Source: Periconia sp. R9002
Taxonomy: Eukaryota; Ascomycota; Dothideomycetes; Pleosporales; Periconiaceae
Length of the DNA: 64,000 nucleotides
Direction: 5' to 3'
Assembly: GCA_023627715.1 (NCBI GenBank)
Contig: JAMAHW010000075.1
Coordinates: forward strand, 124,001 to 188,000
Position numbers and translations under genes: made by a program. Positions 33,858-45,496 of this stretch are shown here, piece after piece (the first letter of the stretch is position 1; every line of letters begins with the position of its first letter). Under the pieces are notes generated by a model. It was not told where the DNA came from. It did not search any database and saw only the letters and a list, made by a program, of their open reading frames with translations.

Positions 33858-35290
33858 ATGAAGTTCTCCAGGACTGCACTTGCGGGCGGTCTTGCCGCTG
33901 TTGCCTCTGCAGGCGCCATCGACAAGCGTGGCTGGCAAAATGTCTCGGTCTACTGCTCCGATACCACCGTGACGGAGACTGTCACCGTTACCGCCGGCTC
34001 TGGCGGTTCTCCAGTAACCGCAGCTGATGCACCCCCTGCCCCTACCTCTGTGTGGACTCAGGGTGGATCCGTTACATCTGTGCAATATGATACCACGGTA
34101 AGCGCAAGAACTGAGCTGTACTCAAGTATCAATGTATACTAACAATTTTTACCCAGAGCGGATCGCGCTATACTACCGTCAATGTGTACTCCACAGGTAC
34201 CGGCAAGAAGGAGTGCACCCGCGCTGTCTACCACGAGAAGACCCAGATCAAGGTCGAGATCATTATCATCGTTGAGGTGATTGTCGACAACAAGCCCACA
34301 GTCAGCACTGAGTCGACCAAGAGCGGAAGCGTAACCGCAACCCCACCGCCTGTGACCTATACTCCTCCGTCCAACAGTGGCACAAGCAGCGGCGCAGCAA
34401 CGACCACCAGCCTCTTTAGCACTCCCACAGGTACTAACAAAGTCATCGATGTCCAGCTTCGCAATGACAACGGAACCTTCCATTACGTTCCCGACCGTGT
34501 CAACGCCGCAGTCGGCGATGTCATCAACTTCCGCTTCTTCCCCAAAGCCCACTCAGTCACTCAATCTGAGTTCAAGACACCCTGCACGTACAACGGCGGC
34601 TTCGATACTGATCTCACCACTGGCTCCGCTGATGGTAATGTGACGAGGCAGTTCACGGTCAAGGATGTCTCTAAACCCCTTTGGTTCTATTGCAAGGCCC
34701 AGGGCCCACCCAACCACTGCGGTGTTGGCATGGTCTTCGGTATCAACCCCGGTGACAAGATGGATCAGTTCATTGCCAATGCTAAGGCTCAGAACGGCCA
34801 CCTCAACGGCAACACCACTACCTCCGCCACAGGTACCTCCGCCTCCGCCACCGCCACTTCCACCAGCTCCGGTTCCCAGGCGACTACCACCGTTGTCGTG
34901 TCTGGTGGACTCAACCTAACGGCCGGCGTGAACACCTTGAAGTACGACCCACCGTTCCTTCCCCGCGCCTCCAAGGGCGATCTCATCGTCTTCGACTTCC
35001 GCAAGTTGAACCACACCGTTACCGAGTCAACTTTCGATGCTCCCTGCACCAAAAAGAGCAGCGATGTATTTGACACCAACTTCAACGACTTCAACTCTGC
35101 AGATATTGCTGGCTCCAAGCTTGAGAAGTTCACCGTGCCAGACAACGAGCCCCACTACTTCTACTGCAAGCAGGCCAACAAGACACCCAACGGACACTGC
35201 TCCAATGGCATGGTGTTCGCCATCAACATTGACCAGAGCAGGTTCGATGCTTTCAAGGCCAATGCTTTGAAGACAAAGCCTGCGTCTTAA
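33858..35290 (+). CDS. Secreted serine/threonine-rich protein with two cupredoxin domains
   Basis: Exons 33858-34097 and 34157-35290 (59-bp intron, GTAAGC to CCCAG) give 457 residues. Signal peptide about 1-19, then a likely Kex2-type KR site (IDKR). After a Pro/Thr/Ser-rich stretch come two tandem plastocyanin-like domains. The first has copper-ligand positions His in KAHSVTQS, Cys in WFYCK, His in NHC and Met in GMVF. The second repeats them: His in LNHTVTES, Cys in YFYCK, His in GHC, Met in GMVF. Each also has the disulfide pair PCTY/PCTK with HC. A Ser/Thr-rich linker (about residues 300-320) separates them and is likely O-glycosylated. No C-terminal GPI signal is evident. Family: fungal extracellular serine-rich cupredoxins of cell wall or appressoria; copper binding or electron transfer is inferred. 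Confidence 0.88.
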
Positions 35291-35858
35291 GCATGAAGCG
35301 TGAAAGATAGTAATATGTATTTAGCATTGGTTGGTTTTTTGACGATTTTTGATGTTTTTCTATAGACTACATTTGAGCGATATTGATTGGATGTTTAATG
35401 ATGGAGATTGCTATGTCATCGGCCTTATAGTTTGACGTCTAGAATGCAGTAGCTAGGTATTAGAATGCTAGTTATGCAAATTATTGAGATTGTCGAAAGT
35501 TTTCTAGTTTTCGCATGCAGGACAAGCCCCATCACGTGAGCGTCAGCAGCTACTCCCCAAAATCTCATCTCAGCACGCGCAACTTCTTCACATCGCAATC
35601 CTTGGACACCTTCACTCCTCGCAGTATCTCCAAGATGGTATTAGAGGTATTCCATGGCTGTTGGCAGGCCCACCCCAACGTGCTGAAATCACGAGAGAAG
35701 AGAATGCTCGGACCTCCGGCTCTCCGACATGTTCCGACCGGACACACCACCATCAGCACACTGTGAATGCTGCTCTACCCCTCACACGCAGGCAGCGCAA
35801 AACCACATAAAGGCAGCATGCACCGTCGCACAAGATTTCAATCTACTTCACAGCAGTC
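35291..35858. other. Intergenic spacer
   Basis: 568 bp before the luciferase-domain gene. A short open frame at 35,515-35,766 lacks family features and is not called. The stretch just before 35,859 is the presumable promoter. Confidence 0.4.
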
Positions 35859-36674
35859 ATGGCTTTTAATCTGAACCTGGAGCGACTGACCTCTTCTCTC
35901 GACACCCACCGCATCACCGCCATCCTTCGTACCCACCCAACCACCGTCCTTTCGACCATTGGTCTCGCCCTCACCCTTCCTTTTGCCATTCGCGACTATC
36001 AGCTTTTCAAATCGTATGGCTCCAGTGGCGTTCCCAGCAACATCTTCGGCTGGCTCTTCACCACATTCCTACGCACCATCAGCCGCGAGCAGCACTCCCC
36101 AGCCATCTATCAATCCAAGTCCATACCATTTGCCGACTCTCCCGGCTATCTACCCGCCGACTTTCCACCAAAACGGCATTCAGATCGGCCAAGATTAGGC
36201 CCGCACCCCGTCCCACAGCGCCAACTCGACCAACTGCCGTCCCCCGCCATCCGCCAAAAGCTCGTCGACCGGTTCGCCGAGCTCGGTGCCCAGGCTGAGC
36301 GTATGGGACTCATTGAGGTGCGCCAGAGCATGTTTGAGCGTCACAATCAGGCGTTCTTCGTCGCCAAGTCGCGTAAGTGGCACGCCATCGCCCAGCAGAC
36401 GCGCGGCGAGACGGCCCATGTACATGGTATTGTTGATGGGAGTATTCATGTTGTACTCCACCCGAAAGACTGCAGCAATTTGTTTGAGCGCGGGTGGGCG
36501 CAGCGACATGCGTTATCGGGCACGACAGTCATAAAGTATCTGCTGGGTGCGAGCATACCGGTCAACTACGTGCTGGTATATTCACCGCGAGACGAAGCAG
36601 AGCTCGAGATTGTGATTAGTATTTTGAAAGCCTCCATTCAATTTATGGCGGATACGCGGGAGCCGTTGGAGTAA
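35859..36674 (+). CDS. Luciferase-domain (DUF5519-type) protein
   Basis: Intronless, 271 residues. A hydrophobic segment at residues about 27-43 (TTVLSTIGLALTLPFAI) could be a membrane anchor, followed by DYQLFKSYGSSGVPSNIFGW. The core domain from about residue 112 shows the family pattern: LGPHPVPQRQLDQLP, then GETAHVHGIVDGSIHVVLHPKDC, the ERGWAQRHALSG segment and a C-terminal VYSPRDEAELEIVISILKAS. The domain name comes from remote similarity and the fungal proteins are not known to emit light; their function is unknown. The AHVH and RHALSG histidines are the conserved polar positions. Downstream a run of 18 T (36,705-36,722) marks the 3' region. Neighbours give no functional hint. Confidence 0.75.
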   Translation: MAFNLNLERLTSSLDTHRITAILRTHPTTVLSTIGLALTLPFAIRDYQLFKSYGSSGVPSNIFGWLFTTFLRTISREQHSPAIYQSKSIPFADSPGYLPADFPPKRHSDRPRLGPHPVPQRQLDQLPSPAIRQKLVDRFAELGAQAERMGLIEVRQSMFERHNQAFFVAKSRKWHAIAQQTRGETAHVHGIVDGSIHVVLHPKDCSNLFERGWAQRHALSGTTVIKYLLGASIPVNYVLVYSPRDEAELEIVISILKASIQFMADTREPLE

Positions 36675-38120
36675 CGGTTTGACTAGTCCTGGGGGATGTA
36701 GCAGTTTTTTTTTTTTTTTTTTGACCACACGCGTAACTACAAATTTGGCAACTGTGCGGCAATGTGTTCTTGCCCCAAGTTTTTAGTGTAGAAGGGTCTC
36801 TACCTTTACCTTGCATACATCAGGCATTTCAGCGATGTTCTTAACTGACAAGTAAAGCTCGTCAACGCAAGCGTTCCAACCCATCCACACTCATTCACTG
36901 CGTACGACACGTCCGTGTGATGTTTCAGTTGATCATCCTGCTCGGATCTCTTACAGCAATCCACTCCAGAATATCCAATACTGCTCCATTTTCAAATCAA
37001 TCGCCAGATTGCAGTAGCTATCAGCAAAAAGGATCTTTCGAGCACTGTCCAGCCTTTCTATCCTAACACTCCAAGGGGTCACAATAGACAATACCGACTT
37101 CTCTTTTTCTAGAAAGAACATAGTCCAGCGATCTATACTGGGGCGTATGTTTTGGATCGTGCATATGCGCCAGTGTGCGAAGTGAACAATTACTTGATAT
37201 GATTGTTCCACAGTGGCACTGCAGATGTGCATCCACAAAAACTCCTCAAGACTGCTACGGTTACCCAGTATTTGCATGGTCTTGGGTTTGATTGGTTGCA
37301 ACACACCATAGATGCAAGTCCGGAGGACCTGTCTTGAAAAGGAAGGTAAGGACGTCGCCTCGTCTCCACCTCTGAAAGTGCCGAGTGGTTTCTAGCTGAA
37401 AGCGGTCCGTGTGGGGTCTTTGTAGCTTCCACCTTACAAAGTGAGAAAAAATACGCTCTGTTCTTTTAGCGACCATGAACAAGGCTTCAATAGTCTTGGT
37501 CTTTATCAGTCTCTTGTATGTGTGCATATCAATGTGATGCAACTCCAACAGCTATCGTCGAACAGGGAAATGCTTGAAGTGATTTCAAACTGACCATTTT
37601 TGTGATCAAGTCTTGGTACAAGTGCTTATCCCAACTAAGTATGTATTAGAAAAAGCTTGTTGCAGAGATTCGAAGGCACAGAACATTTAGTTCTAAGTCG
37701 GACAGTCTCAGTTCAGTTTGCCCTCTCCTTTTCTACGATAACTGTTGCATTTTATTAAAACGTCAGACGGTGATAGGACTGAAAATACGCCCTCTACTAT
37801 TTAATCTATACTCTTATCCACTTTGCAACATACTTTTATTGCTTATGAAAAGTGGCCTGATAACCTCCGTACAAGAAAAATGCCTCAGCGCAGGCTTCTG
37901 GGAATCAGGAAGGTGAGCTTTTATCCTATACGTGATTTTTGGGCCTATCAACAACTTCTGGTGGGGCGGCACTATGTCCGGGTAAATCTTATGCATTCAT
38001 TATTTGACAAATTCTTGGAAAGCGAAGTTAGGGGTTTCATATTTTCCTGAGCGACAACACCTTATATAAAACTCTTTTACAACTTGAAGTATCGATTTAC
38101 TTCAACAACACTGTTCGAAA
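36675..38120. other. 1.4-kb intergenic region
   Basis: Contains T18 at 36,705-36,722. Short minus-strand frames at 36,951-37,548 overlap one another and lack motifs, so they are not called. The last 80 bp (TATATAAAA near 38,062) fit a TATA-type promoter for the eqolisin gene. Confidence 0.45.
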
Positions 38121-38992
38121 ATGAAGCTCTCTTCATATATCACTTCCGTTCTTTTCGCTTCGTCCATCGCTGCTAGTCCCCTATCAGCAAGGGAAACCGC
38201 AGTCGCACGTATTAGTAGGCGTGCAGCGCTTCAAGACCGTCACTCTAATCTTCTTCAACCTTCAAACCTTGAAGACCTCCATGCTGAAGCCGTCAACAGC
38301 AGTCTGGTACGATACAGCAACAACTGGGCCGGTGCCGTACTAACCGGTTCTGGCTACAAAAGTGTGACTGGCATTTTTACTGTACCCACTCCGAAGAGGC
38401 CTTCAGGAGGAAGCTCTTCAAATGCATACTCGGGTTCAGCATGGGTTGGCATCGATGGTGATACCTGTACCTCCGCCATTCTGCAGACTGGAGTGGATTT
38501 CACCATCATAGGTGACAGCGTATCATTCAGGGGCTGGTATGAGTGGTGGCCGGATTATCCATACGAATTCACTGAATTCACAGTCAAAGCCGGCGATCAA
38601 GTGAAGATGACTGTCACTGCGAGCAGCACTAGTAGCGGGTCTGCTTCCCTCCAGAACCTGTCTACAGGCAAGACGGTTACTCAGAAAATTACTGGTCAAA
38701 CAAACAAGTGAGAAACACGCAATAAATCTTCAGCGAATATATACTGACAGACTCTCTCAGACTGTGCCAAACCGACGCTGAGTGGATCGTCGAAGATTAC
38801 AATACGGGTACTGGACTGGTTCCTTTCGTAGACTTTGGAAATGTTTCGTTTTCTGGTGCTTCAGTCAATACTATGATTGGTTCAACGCTTGGCGTTTCGG
38901 GTTCCCAGATTTTCGATATCAAGCAGGACAAAGTTCTTACTTTATGTTCTACACCGGATTCATCAACCGTTACCTGTTCGTACACTGGCTAG
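38121..38992 (+). CDS. Eqolisin (peptidase family G1), secreted acid protease
   Basis: Exons 38121-38707 and 38761-38992 (53-bp intron, GTGAGA to TCTCAG) give 272 residues. Signal peptide about 1-18 (VLFASSIAAS). A propeptide follows, with dibasic RR at 33-34 as a possible processing site. The mature core begins near NNWAGAVL. The catalytic dyad of this family is a Gln and a Glu: here Q122 in AILQTGVDF and E203 in DAEWIVEDY. GWYEWWPD and the C-terminal IFDIKQD segment also fit. Such enzymes cleave proteins at acidic pH outside the cell and resist pepstatin. A TATA-like TATATAAAA lies about 60 bp upstream. The family is restricted largely to filamentous ascomycetes, which supports the assignment of the organism. 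Confidence 0.9.
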
Positions 38993-39940
38993 ATGGAAGG
39001 GAGCTACCACCCCTTCGGCTGAGAAATAGTATTATTATGAATCTTCAAGTACAAATACTCTGCGGTGATCAATTTATACTATTTATAAATATTGAAAAAA
39101 TGTGTAAACTGCAATAGGAATAAAACTACTTGTATATGCTATATTGTCACAAGTTGTACTATTGAATAGTAGATGGGGTGAAGATTTAAGATTAGGTATT
39201 GATTATGAGTAGAAGAGGTGTTTTACATCATGTATTGTATCAATGATACACTCACTATACGCTTACAAAGTGCTACACTTCACTATGAAATAAGCAGCAT
39301 TGAAGCTAATATAGCAATTTATTACACAATCTGACAGTTATTCTCATAAGAAAAAGGATCAGTTTGGTATAAGAACGGCACGTATGCACTGAATGACAAG
39401 AGCTTCATGGATTTGAAGACCTTCAGCAAATCTCACAAGATATGTTTTTACTTCTAATCTTGATACGACTGACGTATGAGATGCAGCGCGAGCCAGTACA
39501 TCTCACGACGTTGATTTTTTATGGTAATCCAACCACTTTTCGTGATGAATGTTTGCGGGAAGGGGGGTGTCATGATGTTTGAGAGACAACAGATAAACTG
39601 GCCGCCATTGTGATCCTGCTGCTACTCACAATAATACGAACCAAGCTTCCTATAGTATTCTGTGCTAGCAGTAACCGCGCGGTGTTGCTCGCAGCGCCAC
39701 ACTCGAAGAACGGATCTCGTTTTCGCAAAGGTATAATGAATCCCGCCGGTGGAGCAGCTTATTCTTTGCTCCGCACCCAGCCTTTGTGTCAAAAGTCTCT
39801 CCGCAAGAGGAGATGGCCTTCCGTGTATTTTGATCACTCAAAGGAATGGCTAGTCGCTCCGGTGTTTTCGCAGCAACGTCCATGCAGACGAGGAGGAACA
39901 GGCGAAAACACAGAGTGTTAAACACCACGAAGGCTTAGCA
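38993..39940. other. Convergent intergenic region
   Basis: 948 bp between the eqolisin and the STAND-like gene 3' ends. AT-rich to 39,600; short overlapping frames at 39,610-39,930 on both strands have no recognisable features. Confidence 0.4.
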
Positions 39941-42201
39941 TCAGGAATCAGATGAGCTTGTTTCTAACGAGGGAGATTTTCTCTTTGTTTTTAACCTGCG
40001 GAATTTCGACACTCGCTCTTTCTTCCTAGCTGATACCTCTGTATCTGATGCAGACGACCCTTCACCGCTTTTATCTTCCTGCTCGGCTACTGAAGTGGTT
40101 TTGGATTTGGCTGCCGGGTTGTAGATGATGGGCTTGACGGCGTTTTGTAGGAAGTGTCTCGCGAGTGCTTGCATCGAGGTGCTTTTCTTGTCTTCCTGTA
40201 TGCTATCAAAGCTGGGCAGGAAAGCCGGCCTTGTCTTCCTTCCACCCACTGGGGTTTTGCCTTGAGATGGGGCTGCTGCGCTAGAAACCTCATTATATGA
40301 TACTTCATTCTTCGCAGTGCTACTCTCTACAAGATGAGCCGCGTCTTGATCGGACGAGTGTGCTCCAGCGTCCCCGTCGTCGGTCCAAAGCTCGAGCATG
40401 CTGGCCGTGTTCTCGTCGCTCGTGCAAGAAGTGCAGAGAATCTTAACAACAATGTGTTCCTTCTCGTGAGCCGTTGAGAGTAACGTTTTCAGCCACTTCT
40501 TTATCGATAATCTTCCTCCCGCCCACTGCTCAAGGTCATGCACACTATCGATGACGATGTATAGAATGGTGCCCGGCTTGAACGCCCGCAGACAGTCTTC
40601 GAACATCTCCTCGGTTTTTGCATCGTCAAGCTTGACGACATTTTCGGCTTTGAAGATATCCGTCTCGAAATCCGACCTGAAATGATGCGAACACTGCGAA
40701 CTTGCTAAACACAGAAACACTTTGAGGATCGTTGTCATAGCTAAGGTGTCATTCTTGTGTTGCAGCAAGCTGGGCCCAATAGCCGTCATGAGCTCGCAGA
40801 AGTGATAGAGGACTGCGTAGCCGCGGTCTTGCGCCGCATGAATGACGTCAAGACTGAATTCGGTCGTCCATTTCAAAGGGGCTCCGGTTCGATAACCTTC
40901 GATCCAGAGAAACGACGAAGTATTCGATTCAATCCATGTATTGACCTTAGGCCTATCGAGCAGATTGATGCAAACATGGGATGATTCTTCCAGGAGGAAT
41001 GTACGGCGATGTTCGAGATACTCGATCAGCGGGGTACTTATGTATGTCATATAATGTTCGTCTTCCAGTTGAGTTTGCTGAACAGTGACCGGTTCAAGAA
41101 CACCCGGTTTTGGTCCAGAGCTGGCCTGGGATTTGCCTGCAAGAGTTATTACCCTATGTAGAATAAAGCAACGCAGAGTTAAGTTACGCACCGGTTACGT
41201 CGTCGCGGGTTTGTTTCAGGACACTATTGACCGAAGTATGTTGCATACTATCTAACAACAGTTTGTATAGCTGGTCCGTAAGCCTCTGTGACTGCTGTGA
41301 TTCTAGATGCGCCCTCATCTGGTCCATACTCATGTGTATCTGCTCTATCACTTGTGTCGTCGATCTATGTGTTTCTCTGTACGCTACTGCGCGAAGGCTT
41401 TTCACATCCCTTTCCATTCTTGATTCGCTTTCCTCGAGCGCCTCTCGAACATCATCTGCTTCCGCACCTAACATGAAAGCGAACTTTTCTATAGGATGAT
41501 CAGCGTGATATACGTGAAGAAGAAGAGAGCCACGCACTTGTGGTTCTGTACGTATTCCCCCTTCTGAACAGGTATTGCAGAGAATGTATAAATGAGGACT
41601 CGAGATTGATGCAGGCCAGGAGCGTTTCAGAAGTTCTTATAAGGTCAAACACAGACATAGCTTCTTCAAAGATGCCCTTGACATGAACAAAGAAATGCGC
41701 GATATGTTGGGAAATCTCCGTGGATTTACTGAATAATACGACGACAAGTGCCAGTGTGGGCCACATGATCTCTGTGTGTCTCTCTATTAGTACCTCGGTA
41801 GCTGCGAAAAATCGATTATAAGACGCAAATGCTGCTTCGAGCTGGGGTCCTCTTGAAGATGTTCCTAGGGATCTCCTAACAATATCCACCGTATCTTCAG
41901 CTCTCCACTTGTTGATAGGTTTCCCTATATATACCCGCATTTGCGTTTTCATAGCATCTAAATCATCTTGAAGAGAAGCGTAGATCTTGAATAGGGCTTC
42001 TCTGCAGGTCTCGTTAACAGAGGCGAATAAATCAGGGATAGGTCAGGCTTCGAACCTAGCTGCTTCCACTTCTAAGCCTTTATCATCATTTTGATTTTGC
42101 ACGAAGTCATTCAGAGGTGCGTTCACTTGAATCGATTGTAGCTCCGTTCGGACGTCTCTAGCAGCAGCCCGAATGGGCTTAACCACGGCGGACCCGCTCA
42201 T
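39941..42201 (-). CDS. STAND/NACHT-like protein with eroded P-loop
   Basis: Four exons, 42201-42056, 42001-41538, 41488-41192 and 41136-39941, give 700 residues; introns are 49-55 bp. The first intron (donor GTTCGA, weak) removes an in-frame TGA, so without splicing the product stops at residue 53. Residues about 50-170 are a helical domain as at the N-terminus of fungal STAND proteins (ALVVVLFSKSTEISQH). A coiled coil follows at about 200-290 (EESESRMERDVKSL, QSQRLTDQLYKLLL). Near 381-392 the sequence FLWIEGYRTGAPLKWTT stands where a NACHT Walker A (FLWI-G-xPGxGKST) would be; the GKS is gone. TILYIVIDSVHDLEQW resembles Walker B. The C-terminus is disordered and basic; there are no ankyrin or WD repeats. 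Probably a non-catalytic relative. Head-to-head with a CorA-like gene. Confidence 0.7.
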
Positions 42202-42862
42202 GATGAGAATTAAAGAGGACGCATCTGGAAAACTGTATGGCGTACAGTGACGAGGCTGAGAGTTATAGGGAATGTAATTGCGGGTCCGTGCACGAGAATG
42301 ATCAGTTTTCCGGGCCCAATGTGGAAGTGGCTGCAGTAGCTGCAGGGTTTGTGATCGGCGATTACAGCAATCGTTGCGTCCGACGGTTTTCTCGAATATT
42401 TGTCTGCTTTCTTTTGATAGCGTACAAAGCGAGAGTAGAACTACCATGTAGTATTAATCGAAGGTCGGTTAGCAGGAAGAACGGTAGCGACAGTATCAAC
42501 AGTAAAACCGAGAAAGAGCAGCTTTCGTGCGCGCAAGCCCTTGATGTGTTTCACACATACACTACATACACCACAAATGAACTATTATAGGTTCCTGATT
42601 GGAGCATCTGACGTGTTGCCCATCGCCGCTAAGTCCCATTCCGGCGACACTTTACCTAGTACAGGGGTCTGACGGGGGAGGGGAGGGGGCCAAACATAAA
42701 TGATTGCTGTGCAGGTGGCCCTTGAGTAATAACTGTGAGTCCAGGCTGCCCAGCCCCCTTGAGAGCGATAAGCTCCGCAGCTCCGCCCCGTATTTATACT
42801 ATATTCCATCGCAACAGAGGGCACCCAAGGAGACGCGTAGGAGAGCAGAACCGAGACAGCTC
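42202..42862. promoter_or_regulatory. Divergent promoter, STAND-like / CorA-like genes
   Basis: 661 bp between two start codons. A G/C block with GGGGGAGGGGAGGGGG character lies near 42,673-42,690. A TATA-like TATTTATACTATATT (42,792-42,806) fits the plus-strand gene. The frame of the CorA-like gene is open upstream to 42,704, so its start could be earlier. Confidence 0.4.
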
Positions 42863-45496
42863 ATGGCACCTACAAGGAGACAGCCATTCTCACTACTGGG
42901 TCAGGTCGTGTACAAAGACAAGATTCCTATCGCACGAGTACACATCCCTGCGAAAACACTCAACAATGAACCCAACCAAGGAGTTCCAAAGGCTTGTCTT
43001 GTGTCGGGCCATCTGGACCACGTCGAATTCGACCTGTCCGCTCTATCACAAGTTATCACCTATGTCGCGAACGCATACCCAGAAGGTAGCAGTCTCCTCA
43101 TGGGGCTGGATCGGATAAGAAAACTGGATGATTTGTTCGGAAAAGTCGATACCGGCTCTGGTTCCAGCATATTGGCACAGAGGTGCGCCTTCGTAGGCAC
43201 GGTTTTCGATTTTGGTGAAAATGGACACTGCATACGTTCCGTGGACGCGTTTACCAAGGCGGCTTTTTGGAATACAATACGAGTGAGTAGTCTTGGCCTA
43301 TGAATTGGAGGAGGTATTGGGTGACTATGGCCCGAAGTCGTGGCTGTTTATTTTGTCTGGCCAACCTTAATGTCGCATCGAAATTACTAAAGCGCGGAAT
43401 TATCTACATGTTATTCTTTCATTGGGCTGACTTTCAACTCGTTCGTTAGAGCGTAGGCTCTGAGGGCTCATTTGCTCATAAAGGAAGCCTGCATATGAAC
43501 TCTTCTCATCTCTCCACGGTGCCTGGGCCCACAGTCGGACGGTTTATGTACGTCACTATTGCGATAGTTAAGAGACACTAATTTTGGTAGTGTCGTCGAA
43601 ACACTCTCGCCCGAAGTAGTTGTCGCGTTGCACATCGCGCTAGAGTATTATTTTGCCGTCACTACTTCAATTGATCTATATTCCGGTTTGATTACGATAG
43701 GAACAGAGGCAAAGTATGATGAATTGGTAAGCTATCGTTGATAAACATTTCGCGCTAGATCTGAATCAAATAGATTCGCGATGCTACAAGACGAGCGCGG
43801 CACTATACTATCGACTTTCTCTACGTTCTAAGACACGAGGATCGACTCAAGCTTTCAATATGGCATAAGGAACGAACACGTGTCTTGTATGATGACAAGA
43901 TGCCTGCCGATTACTACATCGGTCGTGGAACCACAGTCCTACAACTTAGCGAAGAGATCCCAAGCGAGAATACAGATCCGTCGGACAGTCTTTTCCGGCC
44001 CTGGAGTATACTGGTGATTCCCGCGATCCCGCGATTACGTAATTGGAGAGAGAATCATCTTTTGAGAGAAACTCAACTCGCTAATTCAACAGAAGCATGG
44101 ATATGGGCTATATGGTATGAGCACGAGCTCGTCTATGCGGATATATCCAACTTGATTTCTCATATCTCTCAGAAAGTGTCTCCCCCGGTATGCTCAATCA
44201 ATTTATGGTTGGCTAAAGCTAAACTTGTTCCAGAAAGATTTTATGTTCAACCTCGGTCGAATTGACGAGCTAATCTTCGACGATGAAAATTATACAAAGT
44301 CGAAGCTATATTTCTGGGCATATCAAAGTCTGGAAATGGTTCAGAGCGAGGTGACAAAAATAATTCGTCGGTGGGAGCAGTACAGTCCTCATGTAGACTT
44401 GACTCAAGTGGAAAAGATAGTAGACGCGGAGACACCTGGCGCTTATAGCGAACGAATTGAGACTTTCCTCGGCAAAATGAAGAATTCTATCCAGAGATTT
44501 CAAGACTTAGTGAAAGACTGCAAAGCAAAGCAGTTAGAGATTGTCGCTCTGCGGGATGGCGTAAGTATTCAATCTTTAATGTCGGGCTCAAGATGCTAAT
44601 ATTAGCAAACAAAAAGCTGTACAATGGCTCAGCCGTTTTAGAAAGCCGCAACTCCTTACGCACCGCGGATCAATCTCTCGAGCAAACCAAGACGGCCATA
44701 GCACAGGGTGAAAACATCAGAGTGCTGACACTGGTAAGACGGCGTTTGTCTCATGTCAGGCCTTCTTAAATTGACCGAGCTAGGTCTCTATTTTCTTCCT
44801 ACCCTTGGCCTTTGTAACGGTAAGAACCCTTTTGTAACTCCATGTCATCAAACGGCAACTAACTAAATTCTCAAGTCTGTATTCGGCATGACACATCTTC
44901 CCGATAACGCCAATATGAACGCGTTTGCCATCTCCCTGGTTTGCATATGTATCCCCGCATATGCTATAATTGGCTTTGTTATGGATATTTGGCGCTCTAC
45001 CCTTCAATGGTTCATGAATCAAATCCCCAAAAGCTGGAGGACCCCCAGATTGCATATATTCCGTAAGATGGCCCTCCGCGATATGGCCATAGAAACGAGC
45101 CGTATCGCAAACTGGGATATCGTGTATGACAAAGCCGAAGTCAAGACTAGAGGTGGAGAGAACCCGAAAGATTTCATACCCTCATCGTCGTCTCATCTCC
45201 ATTCCACCCGTCACAATCCTCCGGTTTCCATAAAACCGTATCCAGACAAGATGGCAGACGATGTGACTGGGCAAGGCAACGAACAACGAATTAGGCCGGC
45301 GTCCACATCTAGCGCACTTTCGGATGCTGAACCACCTCTTCGAAATTATGAAGGAGAAAGGGCAGGTGGAGTACCCCAAGCCTCCAAATCGGAGCATCCC
45401 CCACCCGATAACAGCCGAAAGTGGAAGTTTAACGACTGGAACTGGAACATGAAGCAGAGAGATGCGGAGAAAGAGCGAGATGTTGAGCAGGCGTAG
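42863..45496 (+). CDS. CorA-like magnesium-channel-family membrane protein
   Basis: Eight exons: 42863-43282, 43450-43547, 43591-43726, 43774-44187, 44234-44560, 44617-44733, 44784-44819, 44876-45496, giving 722 residues. The first intron (167 bp) is the least certain. A large soluble N-terminal part of unknown family precedes a long helix (MVQSEVTKIIRRWEQY to QSLEQTKTAIAQGENIRVLTL) like the CorA stalk. TM1 is VSIFFLPLAFVTSVFG, followed by the loop motif G520-M521-T522 where CorA has GMN, then TM2 AFAISLVCICIPAYAIIGFV. CorA proteins are pentameric Mg2+ channels; fungal members with GMT and long N-termini are common but poorly studied, and ion selectivity may differ. The tail is long, hydrophilic, Ser/Pro-rich. 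It is divergently paired with a STAND-like gene. Confidence 0.82.

Noticed and set aside
35515..35766. 83-residue plus-strand frame before the luciferase-domain gene
   Set aside because: No motif and compositionally like untranslated DNA; most likely promoter or 5' UTR sequence.
36951..37548. Three overlapping minus-strand frames
   Set aside because: Each in a different frame with no consistent splice chain or motif.
42704..42862. Upstream extension of the CorA-like reading frame
   Set aside because: The extra 53 residues look non-coding (charge-rich, overlaps a TATA-like element), so the ATG at 42863 was preferred, though the longer start cannot be excluded.
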